Part shown: positions 26,701 to 38,946 of the stretch, piece after piece
Position numbering within the stretch: position 1 is the first letter of the stretch
How the letters are laid out: each line of letters opens with the position of its first letter
Assembly: GCA_034770075.1 (NCBI GenBank)
Contig: CM068378.1
Location: 45,722,508 to 45,786,507 of the forward strand
Origin: Aralia elata
Taxonomy: Eukaryota > Streptophyta > Magnoliopsida > Apiales > Araliaceae
Direction of reading: 5' to 3'
Length of the DNA: 64,000 nt
Notes under the pieces: generated by a model
What the model was told of the DNA's origin: nothing
The model's database searches: none
What the model saw: the letters and a program-made list of their open reading frames with translations, nothing else
Made by a program: the position numbers and the translations under genes

Positions 26701-28293
26701 AAAGCCAACGTCGTAGCAGACGCATTGAGTCGGAAGAACCAAGAGAAATTAAATGTAATGACCAATAACAAAGTATTGATAAAAGAGTTTGACAAACTTG
26801 AGATCAAGGTGGGAGTTTCAGTTAACTCTACCGAGAAGTTATTCGTCATGGAGGGTAGTTCGACTTTATTGGATAGAATCAAAGAACTACAGGAGACTGA
26901 TGCAGAATGTCAGAAGTATAAGACAGAAATGACTCATAAAAAGAATGTTAAGTTTAGAGTGGATAAGGATGGAGTACTGAGATACGAAAATAGAATTTGG
27001 GTACCTTCAATATAAGAACTAAAAGACGAAATACTGAATGAAGCCCACAGTTCTAAATTCGCTGTACATCCAGGAAGTACAAAAATGTATAAAGACTTGA
27101 GCCAACATTTTTGGTGGTCTAACATGAAAAGAGAGATAGCAGAGTGGGTAAGTAAATGTTTAACATGTCAAATGGTTAAAGCTGAACATCAAAAGCTAAG
27201 TGGATTATTACAACCCTTAGAAATTCCTGAGTGGAAATGGGAGCATATTACCATGGATTTCGTAGTTGGTCTCCCTAATACACAGAAAGGTCACAATGCC
27301 ATTTGGGTAATTGTAGATCGTCTTACCAAATCAGCTCATTTTCTACCCATCAAAATCAACTTCAATCTTGACCAATTGGCCAAACTTTACATCAATGAAA
27401 TTATTTCTAGACATGGAGTCCCTGTTTCTATAGTATCAGACCGAGATCCACGATTTACTTCGAATTTTTGGACAAGTCTCCAGAAAAATTTAGGAACTCA
27501 GTTGAGACTAAGTACAGCATACCATCCACAAACTGACGGTCAGAGTGAGAGAACCATCCAGACATTGCAAGACATGTTGCGCTCTTGCATCATGGATTTC
27601 AAGGGAAGTTGGGAAGATCAATTACCTTTGGTAGAATTTGCATACAACAATAGCTACCATGCCAGCATAGGAATGCCACCATTTGAAGCCTTATATGGAA
27701 GAAAATATAGAACACCTTTATATTGGGATGAGGTCGGAGAGCGACAAATGTTAGGACCTGAAATAGTGCAACAAACCGCGGAGGTAATCCGAATTATACG
27801 AGGAAGACTACAAGCATCACAGGATCGACAAAAGAAATATGCTGATCAACATAGAAAGTTACAAGATTTCGAAGTCGGTAGTCACCTATTCCTAAAAGTA
27901 TCTCCGCGGAAAGGCAAAATTCGATTTGGGAAGAAAGGGAAATTAAGTCCAAGATTCATTGGACCATTTCAGATATTGAGAAAGATAGGTGAGGTAGCCT
28001 ATGAGGTAGCCCTACCTCCCGAGCTAGAACATATTCATAATGTGTTTCATGTGTCTGTGTTACGACCTTACAAACCCGATTATAAACACGTTATCGATTA
28101 CGAACCTATCCAGATCGAGAAAGATTTATCTTATGAAGAAATTCCTATCGAAATCATAGATAGGAAAGAACAACATCTGCGAAATAAAGTAATCCCTTCA
28201 GTCAAAGTTATTTGGAGGAATCAAAATATAGAGGAAGTTACGTGGGAGCTTGAGAGTAAAATGCGAGATAGTTACCCACACTTATTTGTATAA
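23716..28293 (+). pseudogene. gag-pol polyprotein of element F, three nonsense codons
   Basis: A single 1525-codon frame. Capsid region about residues 80-200; an Asn run near 265-276 encoded by an AAC repeat; three zinc-knuckle motifs from about C287, C305 and C335; protease DSG at D414; reverse transcriptase with FIDD at D750-D751; RNase H with YSDASHKG at about D897; integrase zinc-binding start near H1118 and TDGQSERTIQ further on; GPF-like module; chromodomain-like end (VIWRNQNIEEVTWELE). Stops are TAA at 25792, 26044 and 27013 (codons 693, 777, 1100), with no frameshift. The first falls in RT just after RSGYH, where the family has a Gln codon, so one C to T change explains it. Confidence 0.96.
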
Positions 28294-28303
28294 CCCGTAC
28301 TGT

Positions 28304-28339
28304 AATTTCGAGGACGAAATTCTTATTAGTGGGGGTGAA
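28304..28339 (+). promoter_or_regulatory. Hairpin and polypurine tract of element F
   Basis: A perfect 7-bp stem (AATTTCG/CGAAATT) with loop AGGA at 28304-28321 is followed by the polypurine tract AGTGGGGGTGAA (28328-28339) directly against the 3' LTR. The TTTCGAGGACGAAA signature is familiar from this position in many plant chromoviruses. Confidence 0.85.
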
Positions 28340-31300
28340 TGTAATATTCCGAACCCTAACAAGATTTGTATATGTAAATTATGTGTTTAATAAATAAAAT
28401 TTCATGATTTGACTTTGTAATATGTGATTGTGTATTTTATTAAATAATTAGGTCAAATAAAAAATTTTCGCCAAGCAGCTGTGTCGTGCTTAATCGGACA
28501 GAATGATTTGTCGTGCTTCCGGCAAATTCACCGAGAAGCATCTCGGCAAATTATTTTTGTAAGCTGTTGTGTCGTACTTGGAAATGACGAAGTGCTTTGT
28601 CGTGCTTCGGAGTTAATATAATATTATATTAACTGATAAAAAATTAAAAATAAGTTAATTAGGGTTAGAATAATAAACAGAAACAGAAACCCTAATCTGA
28701 AAACCCTAATTGATAATATTTATCCGAATTGTCTAATTGAAACCCTAATTATTTTATAAGAATCTTAATTGATATAATTAGATTCTAAATAATGAATCAT
28801 AATATTAAGTATGAATTATTAAGGTTAAATTAAACCCTAAACGAAAGATTAAAACCCTAATTGTGAAATTAGAAAGCCTAATACCTAATTATGAAACCCT
28901 AATTCTAATTAGGTTATCTAAACTCTAAATTATGAAATGTAAAACCTTAATTATGATATATAACCCTAATTAAGGTATTACTAAACTGAAATTAACATCA
29001 TAAACATGATTAGCAAAAATCTAATTTTAATTAGTAAGTAAATAAATGAAAAATCAAATTTTAAACCAATGAAAATTGAGCTAGGAGTGTGCAAGCTTGT
29101 GCTCAACACACTCCAGCACAAGTAGGTTAGTAAGATCAGATGGAGAGCAGCACAAATCCCAAGCCTAGATATTTTTGGAGGCAAACATTTGGAAACTAGC
29201 TTAGGAAACCCTAATTTCACATTGCTATAAATAGAATGAGATTCTGGTCAGCTAAGCTACGAAAATTGAAGCCTATACACTTATATTACCAGCCTAAACA
29301 AGCCTCTGCAATCATAAACTCAGAATCAAAAGCCAGAAATCAAAAATTTAAAGAAAAAGGTGCATAAACCCTAATTTGTTGCTAGATCTTTAAGTTTGAA
29401 TTTGATGTTATGTTTTAATGTTTAACGATATGTAATAATATGTTATTTAGTGATCTGGGTTGGTTAAACAAGGATCCATAACATTTAAATGGTCAAAATT
29501 AATGAAAAACATGAACTGACTTGGGCAGCCCAGAATGGTCTGACAGGCTATTTTGTCAGTCATTTTGATCGGCTTAAATTGGTCATTTGATCTGTTTTAA
29601 AGTTTGTATATGTAGTATGCCATGTTAACTATAATATCCAATTGGTAGAATAATAAAAAAAATGTCTAGGATGAAAGTTATTAATGGTCAAAACCCGTTG
29701 ACCGCTCACGGATGGCTGATTCTGGGCAACCCAGAAAATTCTAAGTATACCTGACAGCAGTCTGACAAAATTTGACCACCTTTAATCTTGCTTATATGAT
29801 GTTTGTAAATGTTATTTCTTGGCTTAAACATGTTCTATGCCATGTATACTACAACCCTGAATCATTAAACCACATAACAAATAACGACCATGAACGTTAT
29901 TAATGGTCAAACATGGTTGACCGACGATGACCAACATGTTTCTGGGCAACCCAGAAACCTCATGAACAGCATGAACTAGGTAGTTTGACCATGAATTATC
30001 TAGCATCAATTGATGTTGTTTATGCTTAAATTTCATATGTCGTTATACCTTGTCATGCCTACTATAACAACAAACAAAGATCTAATCCAAAACATTAACC
30101 AATTGGAATTAATTTGCGGTCAAATGTCCCTACTCGACCATGACCGGCTGTTCTTCATGAAGAACACCTTTACCGACAAAATTCATACTTAAACCCAGAA
30201 ACCTAGAAACCCTATGAAGACTGTCGCTAAAACCTTTTGCGACAATTTTAAATAAAATTTAATAAAAATAATTAAATAAATTAAATAAAATAATAAATAA
30301 ATATTAAATAATTATAAATAATTAATAATTATATTCAAAAATTCATTTTTAATTATAAAAATTTATTTTTAATATTTTTATATATTTCTGAATTATTATT
30401 TAATTTAATTAAATAAAAATAATAATTATAATAAATCATTTAATAATTACATTAATTATTTAAACATGATATTAAATCATTTAATAATTATATTAATTAT
30501 TTAAAAATGATATTAAGGTAAATAAAATTATTATATATAATAATTAAATAAAATATTAAATGTTTAAATATTATTAATGATAAATAAATCATTTAAATAA
30601 TATATTAAGTATTTAAAAATTTCTTTAAATGATAATTAAATCATTTAAATATTAAATTAAGTTTTGAAAATTATTATAAGTAATAATTAAATTATTATAA
30701 TGATAAAATAAATTCTAAACATATTATTAATGATAAAATAAATCATTTAAATAATATTCTATCTTTCTAAAAATATTATAAATGATAAATAAATCATTTA
30801 AATAATATTTTAGGCATCTAAAAATATTCTAAATGACAAATAAATTATTTAAATAGCATATTAAATGTTTTAAAAATATTCTAAATGATAATTAAATCAT
30901 TTAAAAATATTCCTAAGCTTGTAAAATTATTTAAAAATACTTCCAAGCTTCTGAAAATTATTTAAAAATAATACCAAGCTTCTAAAAATGTTATAAATAA
31001 TAAATAAATTATTTAGACTAATAATTAAACTTCCAAATGAAGTTTTACCAAACAATCTATGTGTTTAGCCATTAAGGACGCGACCGAGATACTGAATCGA
31101 CGTCGAGTCTTAATGAAACTTGCCTAGATTAGCGTAATACATGTTTATATACGTGCTAACGCTTATTATTGGTATACGTAGACTACGTACGTTGACCAAC
31201 TGTCTTAAATTTTAACGAAACTACGCTAAGGCAAGTCTCCGAACCTTATTACATTTAAGCAATTCATTTATGTCTTGCTATCAATTATTGTGAAGTTATT

Positions 31301-32392
31301 GCTACTTGTTCAGCATAACTTAAGAAATGAAATCATTTATTGACTGTTTGAGCTTAAAATTGTTGTGTCAAACCAAATTGTTTTGGTACGACATCTATAC
31401 TGAGTAAAAGGGACACCGTGGATGGAAGGTGGTCCGACAAACCTTCGAATAAGGTTTAAATTGGCAATTAAATGAATTGACCAATATTGGCAATTAACTT
31501 AAATTGGCCAAAAATGTGGTAGGATGATATGCATACTCCTAGGATATTGGTGAGGCTGATCACCTACCAAATATCCGAACTCAAAGAGGTTCTAGGTCAT
31601 TGAAGACTGACAGAACAAATTAAAATATATGGTTCCGGTACAGAACCCTCAGTATCAATTATACATCACCTGACATCTTTCAAATCAAACACACTGTGTT
31701 TACATTTTCAAATGAACTTGCTGAACATTTGTAGCTCATTCTTGCGCATATCTTCTTTTGCAACTTTAAATGATATCCCTGGTACTTCTGGGACAGATAA
31801 AGGGAAAGGACATGTTTACTAGTTTTATTATCTGCTTTTGAATAATCTAAGTCTTTTAAAGGCTTTTGTTGTAATAACTTAGTACTGAGAACAATGTAAT
31901 CGAAACAAATGATATGTAATATATTATGATCCTTTATTTTATCGATTGCGGTGTACTCTGATCTTTATTTTATTTAGCATAGTTGTACTAAGTTAGATAC
32001 AGTATCTATACGAACTATACATCTGAATGAGGGTATTTAAATGATGTTGAAAGTCTTATAAGCTTTGGGGTTACACTTAATGAGCGCCGGTAAGGTGCCA
32101 TCCTTACCGGAATGCGCCCCTCAGTTCTATGGACAATCTTATCATTAATACTGTGAATGTCAGATAGATAGGGAATATAAATATGAAAGAGGTATTCATT
32201 AGATATGAATCTATACATCCAAGTGAGGGTATCCAAACACAGACAACGTTCTGGCCGGAACTAGTACCTGTTATGGGATACTGTGAACCTTGGATAGATA
32301 GAAGTCATATTTTATTGAATATTTATAGTTGTATAGTTTCACGTGAGCACCAGATCTGCTACAGGGGAGCGTAGAGATTTGGGGACGTCACA
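28340..32392 (+). repeat. 3' LTR of element F, long form
   Basis: 4053 bp, starting TGTAATATTCCG and ending GGGGACGTCACA. It carries the full AT-rich middle (30240-31050) and the segment 31050-31950 missing from the 5' LTR. At least three substitutions are visible in the first 60 bases compared with the 5' LTR, so this insertion is not recent. The last 50 bases can fold back (GTGAGCACC against GGGGACGTCAC). Confidence 0.92.
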
Positions 32393-33329
32393 AAATATCT
32401 ACCAATTGAACTTGTGCTGCTTCTGATCTGATCTTGGCCTCATGCTTGTGCTGGAGTGTGTTGGAGTGTGTTTAACACAAGCTAACACACTCCTACAACT
32501 TTTTCAATTGGTTAGTTTACTAATCTAGGTTTAATTCACACTAATCATGATTAGGATTTTGTAATTAATGTTTATGATAACTTAATTAGGTTAGTAATAA
32601 CTTAATTAAGCTTAAGTATCATAATTAAGGTTTAGAATCTTATAATTAGAATTAGGGTTTCCTAATTAGGGTTGTGGTTTTATAATTTAGGGTTTAGGGT
32701 TTCAATCCTTCAATTAGGATTAAATTTTAAGTTTAATGATTCATAACTTATACTATATTTTATTACTTAGAATTTAATTATATCAATTGGGGTTGTTCTG
32801 CACCAATTAGGGTTTTGGTTCACTAATTTGGTTAACAATTATCAATTAGGGTTTTGCAATTAAGGTTTGTAATCCAATTTATCATTTTTAACCCTAATTA
32901 CATTATTTAGGTTTTTATCACTTAATATATTATTATATTAACTTCGAAGCACGACAAATCACTTTGTCATTTTCAAGCACGACACAGCAGCTTACTGAAA
33001 ATAATTTGTCGGGATGCTTCTCGGTGAAATCGTGGAAAGCACGACAAATTATTTTGTCAGTGTAAGCACGACTAAGCAGCTTTGAAAAAAAATTTATTTG
33101 ACCTAATTCTTTATTAAAATATACCATCACATAACACAGAGTCGAAACAAGAAATTTCATTTAATAAACACATAATTTACATATACGAATCTTATCAAGG
33201 TCTGGAATATCACAAGTAATTATAAACTATCTTCTGATCAGTCATATGTAAACATCAATAACAGATTAATTAAACTTACTCAAGAGACTCATGTGGTCTA
33301 TCCTATGCTCCCTTCATTTTACGTATGGT

Positions 33330-33595
33330 CTGCCATGACAGCTCTACGATCAGTAAAGTTGACTCTACGACTGACTGGTGAAGCTCTACAATCGGCAGAG
33401 TTGACTCTACGACTGACTGGTGAAGCTCTACGATCGGTATAGTTCACTCTACGACCACTCTAGGACTAGCCCAACTTACTCTACGATTGCAAGTGAAATT
33501 CTGCGATCGTCCAGTAGTTCGGCTGACTTACTCCCCGATCTATAGTGCGCTCTACGATCGGAGTGAAACCACTCTTCGATCGTAGAGTCCTCTTT
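33330..33595. repeat. CTCTACGATC-type short repeat array in LTR A
   Basis: About a dozen imperfect copies of CTCTACGAYC or its complement, spaced 15-40 bases, including a tandem GACTGACTGGTGAAGCTCTAC unit. The remainder of this LTR A piece (33596-34610) is unique noncoding sequence with repeated TTCGGG words and no credible ORF. Confidence 0.7.
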
Positions 33596-35685
33596 ACTAC
33601 TTATTGAGAATCAAAGTTAATCATGATCTCAGCTTAAGGAACATCCTTTGGCTGATAAGTCTAAGGTCATATACATCTGGAAACATGGCTTGGGGTCTGA
33701 CCGACCCGCTATCTACAAAGTTTTGGCTTCGGCACCACCTCGGAGCCTTTCGTAGTTCGGGGACCTCTCATACATCGGGGGTTCTCTTCGGGATCGGATG
33801 GTACTTGGATGTTTGGCTTCGGGAAGTCAAAGGTTTGGGTCTCAACAACATTTTGGGGACTTCGACTTAGGAGTTGTGACTTTGGAAGTCAGGTACGAGC
33901 CTTACTGATATTAGAGGTGTTCGTCTTCGTGTCCAGCACTAAACTGACCCATGGCTACTACCAGAACCTTTGGGGTTCGACTACGGATTTCATTTCGGGA
34001 ACCTCTTTACGGTTCGGGGTCGGGTGACAAACCTATGTCTAATCCGGTTACTTAAGTTCATGGGTTCGAGTAAGGGGACGAACCTCATCGAAACGACTTC
34101 GGTATCCCCATCATTACTTATATTTACACCCTTTTTTGCTAGATAGGGGTTATATTCCTTTTCTGACATAACCCATACCTTACATTGGATTAACTAGAAC
34201 TCGGCCGTAAGGTCCTATAGATAACATTTATAGCCTTATAACACATGAAATAGAGCACCTAGCTCATGAACTATTCCTGACCTTTACGCTAGTGCGGGTA
34301 TACAAAAATATAACATATATATAAACTGTAACTACCGAGATGGAAAAACTTCTCACCTCTTCGTTTTGGTTGCGCGTTTTCTCTTCTTTCCGAAGTACGT
34401 GATGAAGCCAGAGGACATCCGCCTGATAGCTTCCCCTTCGGCCACCCTCCATGCTCTCAAGCTCACAATGACTCTTTCTATCTCAGACCCAACAATCTTA
34501 GCAGGCTTCATTAGATGTAATAGGAGTTCTATTTATAGGGAAGCCCTTACTCATCCACTGGTCTCTACCCAGTACATGATGTCATACTGGTCTGAAAAGA
34601 TTAGGTAGAATGTTAGGTTTGTAATAGCCATGAGCATACAATCAAATTTCATATAATGAGCGGAAGCATGGTAAAATCAGATTTTAAATTTTTATACAAA
34701 CCATCACCATGATCTTTCTTTATGCGCAATTATTAATTAAACGAAAGAGATAGAGAATAAGAATTATACCCTTATAGAATTCTAGCTTCCTCAGGTACAA
34801 GTTCAACTCCAATTCTTTCGTGTTCTCCTTGAATTTAACCGAATAAATTCCTTCCTTTGATCAACGTTAGCCACCCAAGTGTTTGGCCTCTAGAGGTGAT
34901 CCACCAAGGAATAATACTTATTCAAGAAGATGGGTATTGGCAAAACCCTAGTTTCTATCTCTGTAGAAATTGTAAGTACTCTCCACAATTCTAATGGAAG
35001 TGTTTGTAACCCTAATCTATGATAAGACTCCTCTTATTTATAGATATAGGAAACCCTCCTAAACTATTTAGGATTAGGTTAATTGTCTTAATTAAACTCT
35101 TTTAATTAATTAAACTCCTAATCCAATTAGGAATTTATGAGAGTACCTTTATTAATTAATTCCCAAACTCTTTTAGGAATTAAATAATAATAATAGTAAT
35201 AATAATAATAATAAGACTCCTCTTATTAATTCATATTTAATATTTTCAAAATATTAAATAATAAATATTAAGCTATTTAATTTATTCTATCTCTATAGAC
35301 TAAATTAAATACACTTAACTTATTATTACAATTATGTCATTTACTTCTTAAATAAATATTTTCCTTTTGTAGTTTTACCCTTTAGTTCTCCATATTAAAC
35401 CGGTTGTGAATAAATCACTTAGAACAATTCTAATCTTATTTAAATAAATAAATTAAATTATTTAATTCATTTAAATAAATAACATTTATTCTGCAATAAG
35501 GGTAAGCCCCCTTAGCGATCAACGACTTTCTAGATAATATAGATTTCAACATTAATCACAAAAGAACTTTTCAGTGAATAGTTACCGTACAATTCAATCA
35601 TTCTACCATATAATGTCCCAATTAAATATAAGACATGGAATTACTGTCAAGTCTTATTTTATTTAATTATATGTATTTCGATTCT

Positions 35686-37764
35686 TGTCGACGCCGGGTT
35701 TTCTCGCTTTCTAGTCTTCCGACTGTTTGTCCTTTTCCGATTTTTAGCCTTTTGGTTTAGATGATTTTGGAAAAGGTCGGCATTGAGGTCGACGGGGTTT
35801 TGAAAGATCGCTTTTTATGATGAGCCAATTAACCAGAGTCGCCAGTTGGTATATTTGAAATGGATGTACCAACTCATCCGAGTTATCGTTTTTTTATAAA
35901 TCGCCGGCTCATGTGTGACTCCGAATTAATTGGTCTGCGAATCGAGATTCATAGAGTTCGGGGGCTTGTTTAAGTGAGGGGAAGGTGTTAGGCACCCCTC
36001 GACTTCCGTGAAACACGGTTACCGCAATCTTGATACTTTCCTATCCTTTAATTCATGAATATGTGTGTGTGCGTGTGTGTGTGTGTGCCTATGCGAATGT
36101 CGTGGTGGGTTTGTATGAAAGAATCATTTGGATTTTTAGGGAAAACCGTGTTTTAATTTGAGAACGCTTCGGAATGTCTTTCGATTTATACGAGAAAGCT
36201 TGATTCTTTATAAGAAAGGTTTGATTTTAATTTGTCAAAACAATGAGACTTTCATTAGGTGTCGCTTTGGCAAAACAAGAGTTTTAAACCTTCGTCAAAA
36301 TAGGAATCGAGATCTATACGTTGCCCTCGTAACTCAAATGATGGGCAATTTCTAGGATCTCTTTAACCCTATGCACAACGGTTTAATAAAACGTTACATA
36401 TTTATAAAATCATTTTATGTGACGTTTTGAAAACGATTTTCTTTAGCTTTCTCCTTTACATAGAAATCGACATTCATTAGCACTTCTCATTTTAAGCCTC
36501 GTGATGCTAATAACCTAGTTTGATTGATTTTATGAAAATCTTATCATTTAGCTTTGAAATCAATTTCGTCTCATAAATCAAATCGAGCATAAACACGCGT
36601 CGGGGTTATTCTCATATGGGCATGTAAGCCATCAAAATAACCTCGAACGCCCACAATCACATACTTTCACTATTAAGGGGCCTTAAACACGATTCTCGCC
36701 TTGGCGTCGTTTTAAGGCCCGACGATTACATATTTACAATGAAAAGTACATCGGATTTATTACATACGTCAAAAGATGTCCATCATCGGATTTGGACCAC
36801 GGGGTCGCGCTCCTAGGCTCACATCCAAAATCGCTACACACCCACAAGATCCTAAAAATAACAATCTAAATAAACTATGCATAATACATCATTACAACTA
36901 GCTAAAATTCACCAAATGGACATCATCGGGCCATTAGGAGGAATTTCGTTCCACTTGGGAACCCTCCCTAATAGCCCTCAATCCATAGATCCACAACAAT
37001 ATACAAGAAAAACTACATTTAATTTAACCAAACAATATGATATAAATTGCTAGAACAAAGGGAATTTTCACCTTGCAAATGATCTCAAATGGATGTGAAC
37101 TTGTGTATTTGACTAAGATAAGGAGTATATTTGGTACAATCAAAATCAAAGAATATAAATCCTCTCTTTTTTTCCTCTCTTTTCTTCCTATTTGATTGCA
37201 AAATTTGCTCCTTTTTCTCTCTATTTCCGTGTTCTTGCTGCTGCAGAATTCTTCTTCCTTCAAATTCTTCCAACCTCCTGTATGCTGCTGCCCGAAGCTG
37301 GGCTTAAATAGGCTGGCCAAAGCCAGCCGCAGATCTATCTGCGGCTGGCCGCAGATGGATCTGCGGCTGGCCAGCTGGCACGCCTCCCATCGCACTCAGC
37401 TGGTAGTGCTGATTTCCTGGTTTTCGTGCTGGCGCACCCACTTGGCCGCAGATCTATCCGCGGCTGGCGGGCTTAACTTTCTCGATTTTCGTGCCACGCC
37501 TCGATTTTCGTGCCGCAACGTCGGTTTTCGCTGACAGGCTCGTATTCTGCAGTCCGGGAATTTCCGGGAGACGTGCCACCTCATTCGGAAATGCCTGCCT
37601 CGGACGGCTTTATTGTCACGTAAACTTGGGTTGCCCAAAACATCGCGGTGGTGCGGGGCGCTTGCCCTTGTGCCCGCTCCTTTGCTCCCGCAAGCCGGTT
37701 CAATTGACGATTTCGTCCTCCTGTCATGGTTAGTAAAAGGAAACGCAAAATTTGGGTGTCTACA
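35686..37764 (-). repeat. 3' LTR of the Tat-like element
   Basis: 2079 bp, TGTCGACGCCGG to GGGTGTCTACA. Differences from the 5' LTR seen by eye: three substitutions, a GT-repeat length change (GT run near 36061-36087), a 4-base and a 3-base indel, which account exactly for the 5-base length difference. The promoter region is at 37303-37367. Small frames inside it are repeated in the other LTR because of copy identity and are not genes. Confidence 0.95.
37303..37367 (-). promoter_or_regulatory. LTR core promoter: TATA box with upstream palindromes (3' LTR copy)
   Basis: On the minus strand a TATA box TATTTAAG (37310 to 37303) is preceded, after 11 bases, by a palindrome with perfect 13-bp arms GCCAGCCGCAGAT/ATCTGCGGCTGGC and a 2-base centre (37322-37349), then a second with 9-bp arms GCCGCAGAT/ATCTGCGGC (37348-37367). 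A third, with one arm mismatch, lies at about 37445-37464. The same set is in the 5' LTR (TATA near 53177, palindromes near 53190-53240), where it would drive the genomic RNA. Confidence 0.75.
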
Positions 37765-37780
37765 GCTGCCCCTCTTTATC
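37765..37780 (-). promoter_or_regulatory. Polypurine tract of the Tat-like element
   Basis: Minus strand GATAAAGAGGGGCAGC directly abuts the 3' LTR. It marks the leftward orientation of the element. Confidence 0.85.
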
Positions 37781-37989
37781 ATGTTTATGAAATGATAAAT
37801 GAAATGAACAGGATAAAGAAATAGACACTCGATGCATGAATGACAGTGCGAAAGAATGACAGTACATACATGATGCCACACATATAGCTTATGATGCAAC
37901 ATAAGATGTAATGCATGCAAGACATTCGTAAGAGTGTCAATGTATCAACCCCTTGACCGTGTTTGTTAGTCTTTGGGTTCGCTCTTTCA

Positions 37990-38946
37990 ATCTATCGTCT
38001 CGTTCGGGGCCGGGTATCGTCGCCGGTCACCCATCGCGTAACCACCGGTTATCGTTGCCGGTTGGTTATCTTATCGGAGCCGGTTTTCGTCGCCGGACAT
38101 CCATCTCGTGATCGCCGGTTATCGTCGCCGGTCGATCGTCGTGTCGGGGCCGGGTATCGTCGCCGGTCACCCATCGCGTAACCCCCCGGTTATCGTCGCC
38201 GGTTGGTTGTCTGTCGGAGCCGGTTATCGTCGCCAGACATCCATCTCGTGATCGCCGGTTATCGTCGCCGGTCGATCGTCATGTCGGGGCCGGGTATCGT
38301 CGCCGGTCACCCATCGTGTAACCCCCGGTTATCATCGCCGGTTGGTTATCTGTCGGAGCCGGTTATCGTCGCCGGACATCCATCTCGTGATCGCCGGTTA
38401 TCGTCGCCGGTCGATCGTCTCGTCGGGGCCGGGTATCGTCGCCGGTCACCCATCTCGTGATCGCCGGTTATCGTCGCCGGTCGATCGTCATGTCGGGGCC
38501 GGGTATCGTCGCCGGTCACCCATCGCGTAACCCCCGGTTATCGTCGCCGGTTGGTTATCTGTCGGAGCCGGTTATCGTCGCCGGACATCCATCTCGTGAT
38601 CGCCGGTTATCGTCGCCGGTCAATCGTCATGTCGGGGCCGGGTATCGTCGCCGGTCACCCATCGCGTAACCCCCGGTTATCGTCGCCGGTTGGTTGTCTG
38701 TCGGAGCCGGTTATCGTCGCCGGACATCCATCTCGTGATCGCCGGTTATCGTCGCCGGTCGACCGTCATGTCGGGGCCGGGTATCGTCGCCGGTCACCCA
38801 TCGCGTAACCCCCGGTTATCGTCGCCGGTTGGTTGTCTGTCGGAGCCGGTTATCGTCGCCGGACATCCATCTCGTGATCGCCGGTTATCGTCGCCGGTCG
38901 ATCGTCATGTCGGGGCCGGGTATCGTCGCCGGTCACCCATCGCGTA
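37990..38946. repeat. Minisatellite with 35/70/139-bp hierarchy
   Basis: The marker TCGGGGCCGGGTATCGTCG starts at about 38004, 38144, 38284, 38423, 38493, 38632, 38771 and 38910: intervals of 139-140 bases with one exception of 70. The 139-base unit is a dimer of two related ~70-base halves (TCGGGGCCGGGTATCG and TCGGAGCCGGTTATCG), and each half holds GGTTATCGTCGCCGG-like words about 35 bases apart. It lies between the polypurine tract and the antisense promoter. Because 139 is not a multiple of three, the open frames across it shift from unit to unit and are not genes. Confidence 0.95.

Larger units (their letters stand above)
20272..32392 (+). mobile_element. Chromovirus F (Ty3/gypsy, Tekay/Del-like), full length, nearly intact
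   Basis: 12.1 kb, TSD AAATA at 20267-20271 and 32393-32397. LTRs are 20272-22752 and 28340-32392; primer site at 22756; upstream ORF 22925-23491; gag-pol 23716-28293; hairpin and polypurine tract 28304-28339. It is inserted in the opposite orientation into solo LTR B, which belongs to its own family. The stretch 23492-23715 is leader without an ORF. Gag-pol stays in one frame and is broken by only three TAA codons. Confidence 0.94.
6073..33214 (-). repeat. Solo LTR B (same family as element F), interrupted by D and F
   Basis: Begins TGTGAAGCCCCCAAA at 6073 and ends GGAATATCACA at 33214; TSD AGTAA at 6068-6072 and 33215-33219. Its own sequence is 6073-7113, 18341-20271 and 32398-33214, about 3.79 kb, and follows the reverse complement of F's 3' LTR (28340-32392, 4.05 kb) throughout with clear divergence. 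The piece 18600-19160 is very AT-rich. Near 19166-19190 is a near-perfect hairpin with arms GTCGCTAAA and TTTAGCGAC. A single LTR between matching TSDs means a solo LTR. Confidence 0.87.

Noticed and set aside
33604..34027. Plus-strand frames of 72-88 codons as a host gene
   Set aside because: They lie in LTR A, share TTCGGG low-complexity repeats and show no domain or splice structure.
37990..38946. Regularly spaced repeat resembling a CRISPR array
   Set aside because: Units are contiguous tandem repeats without unique spacers, in a plant retrotransposon.
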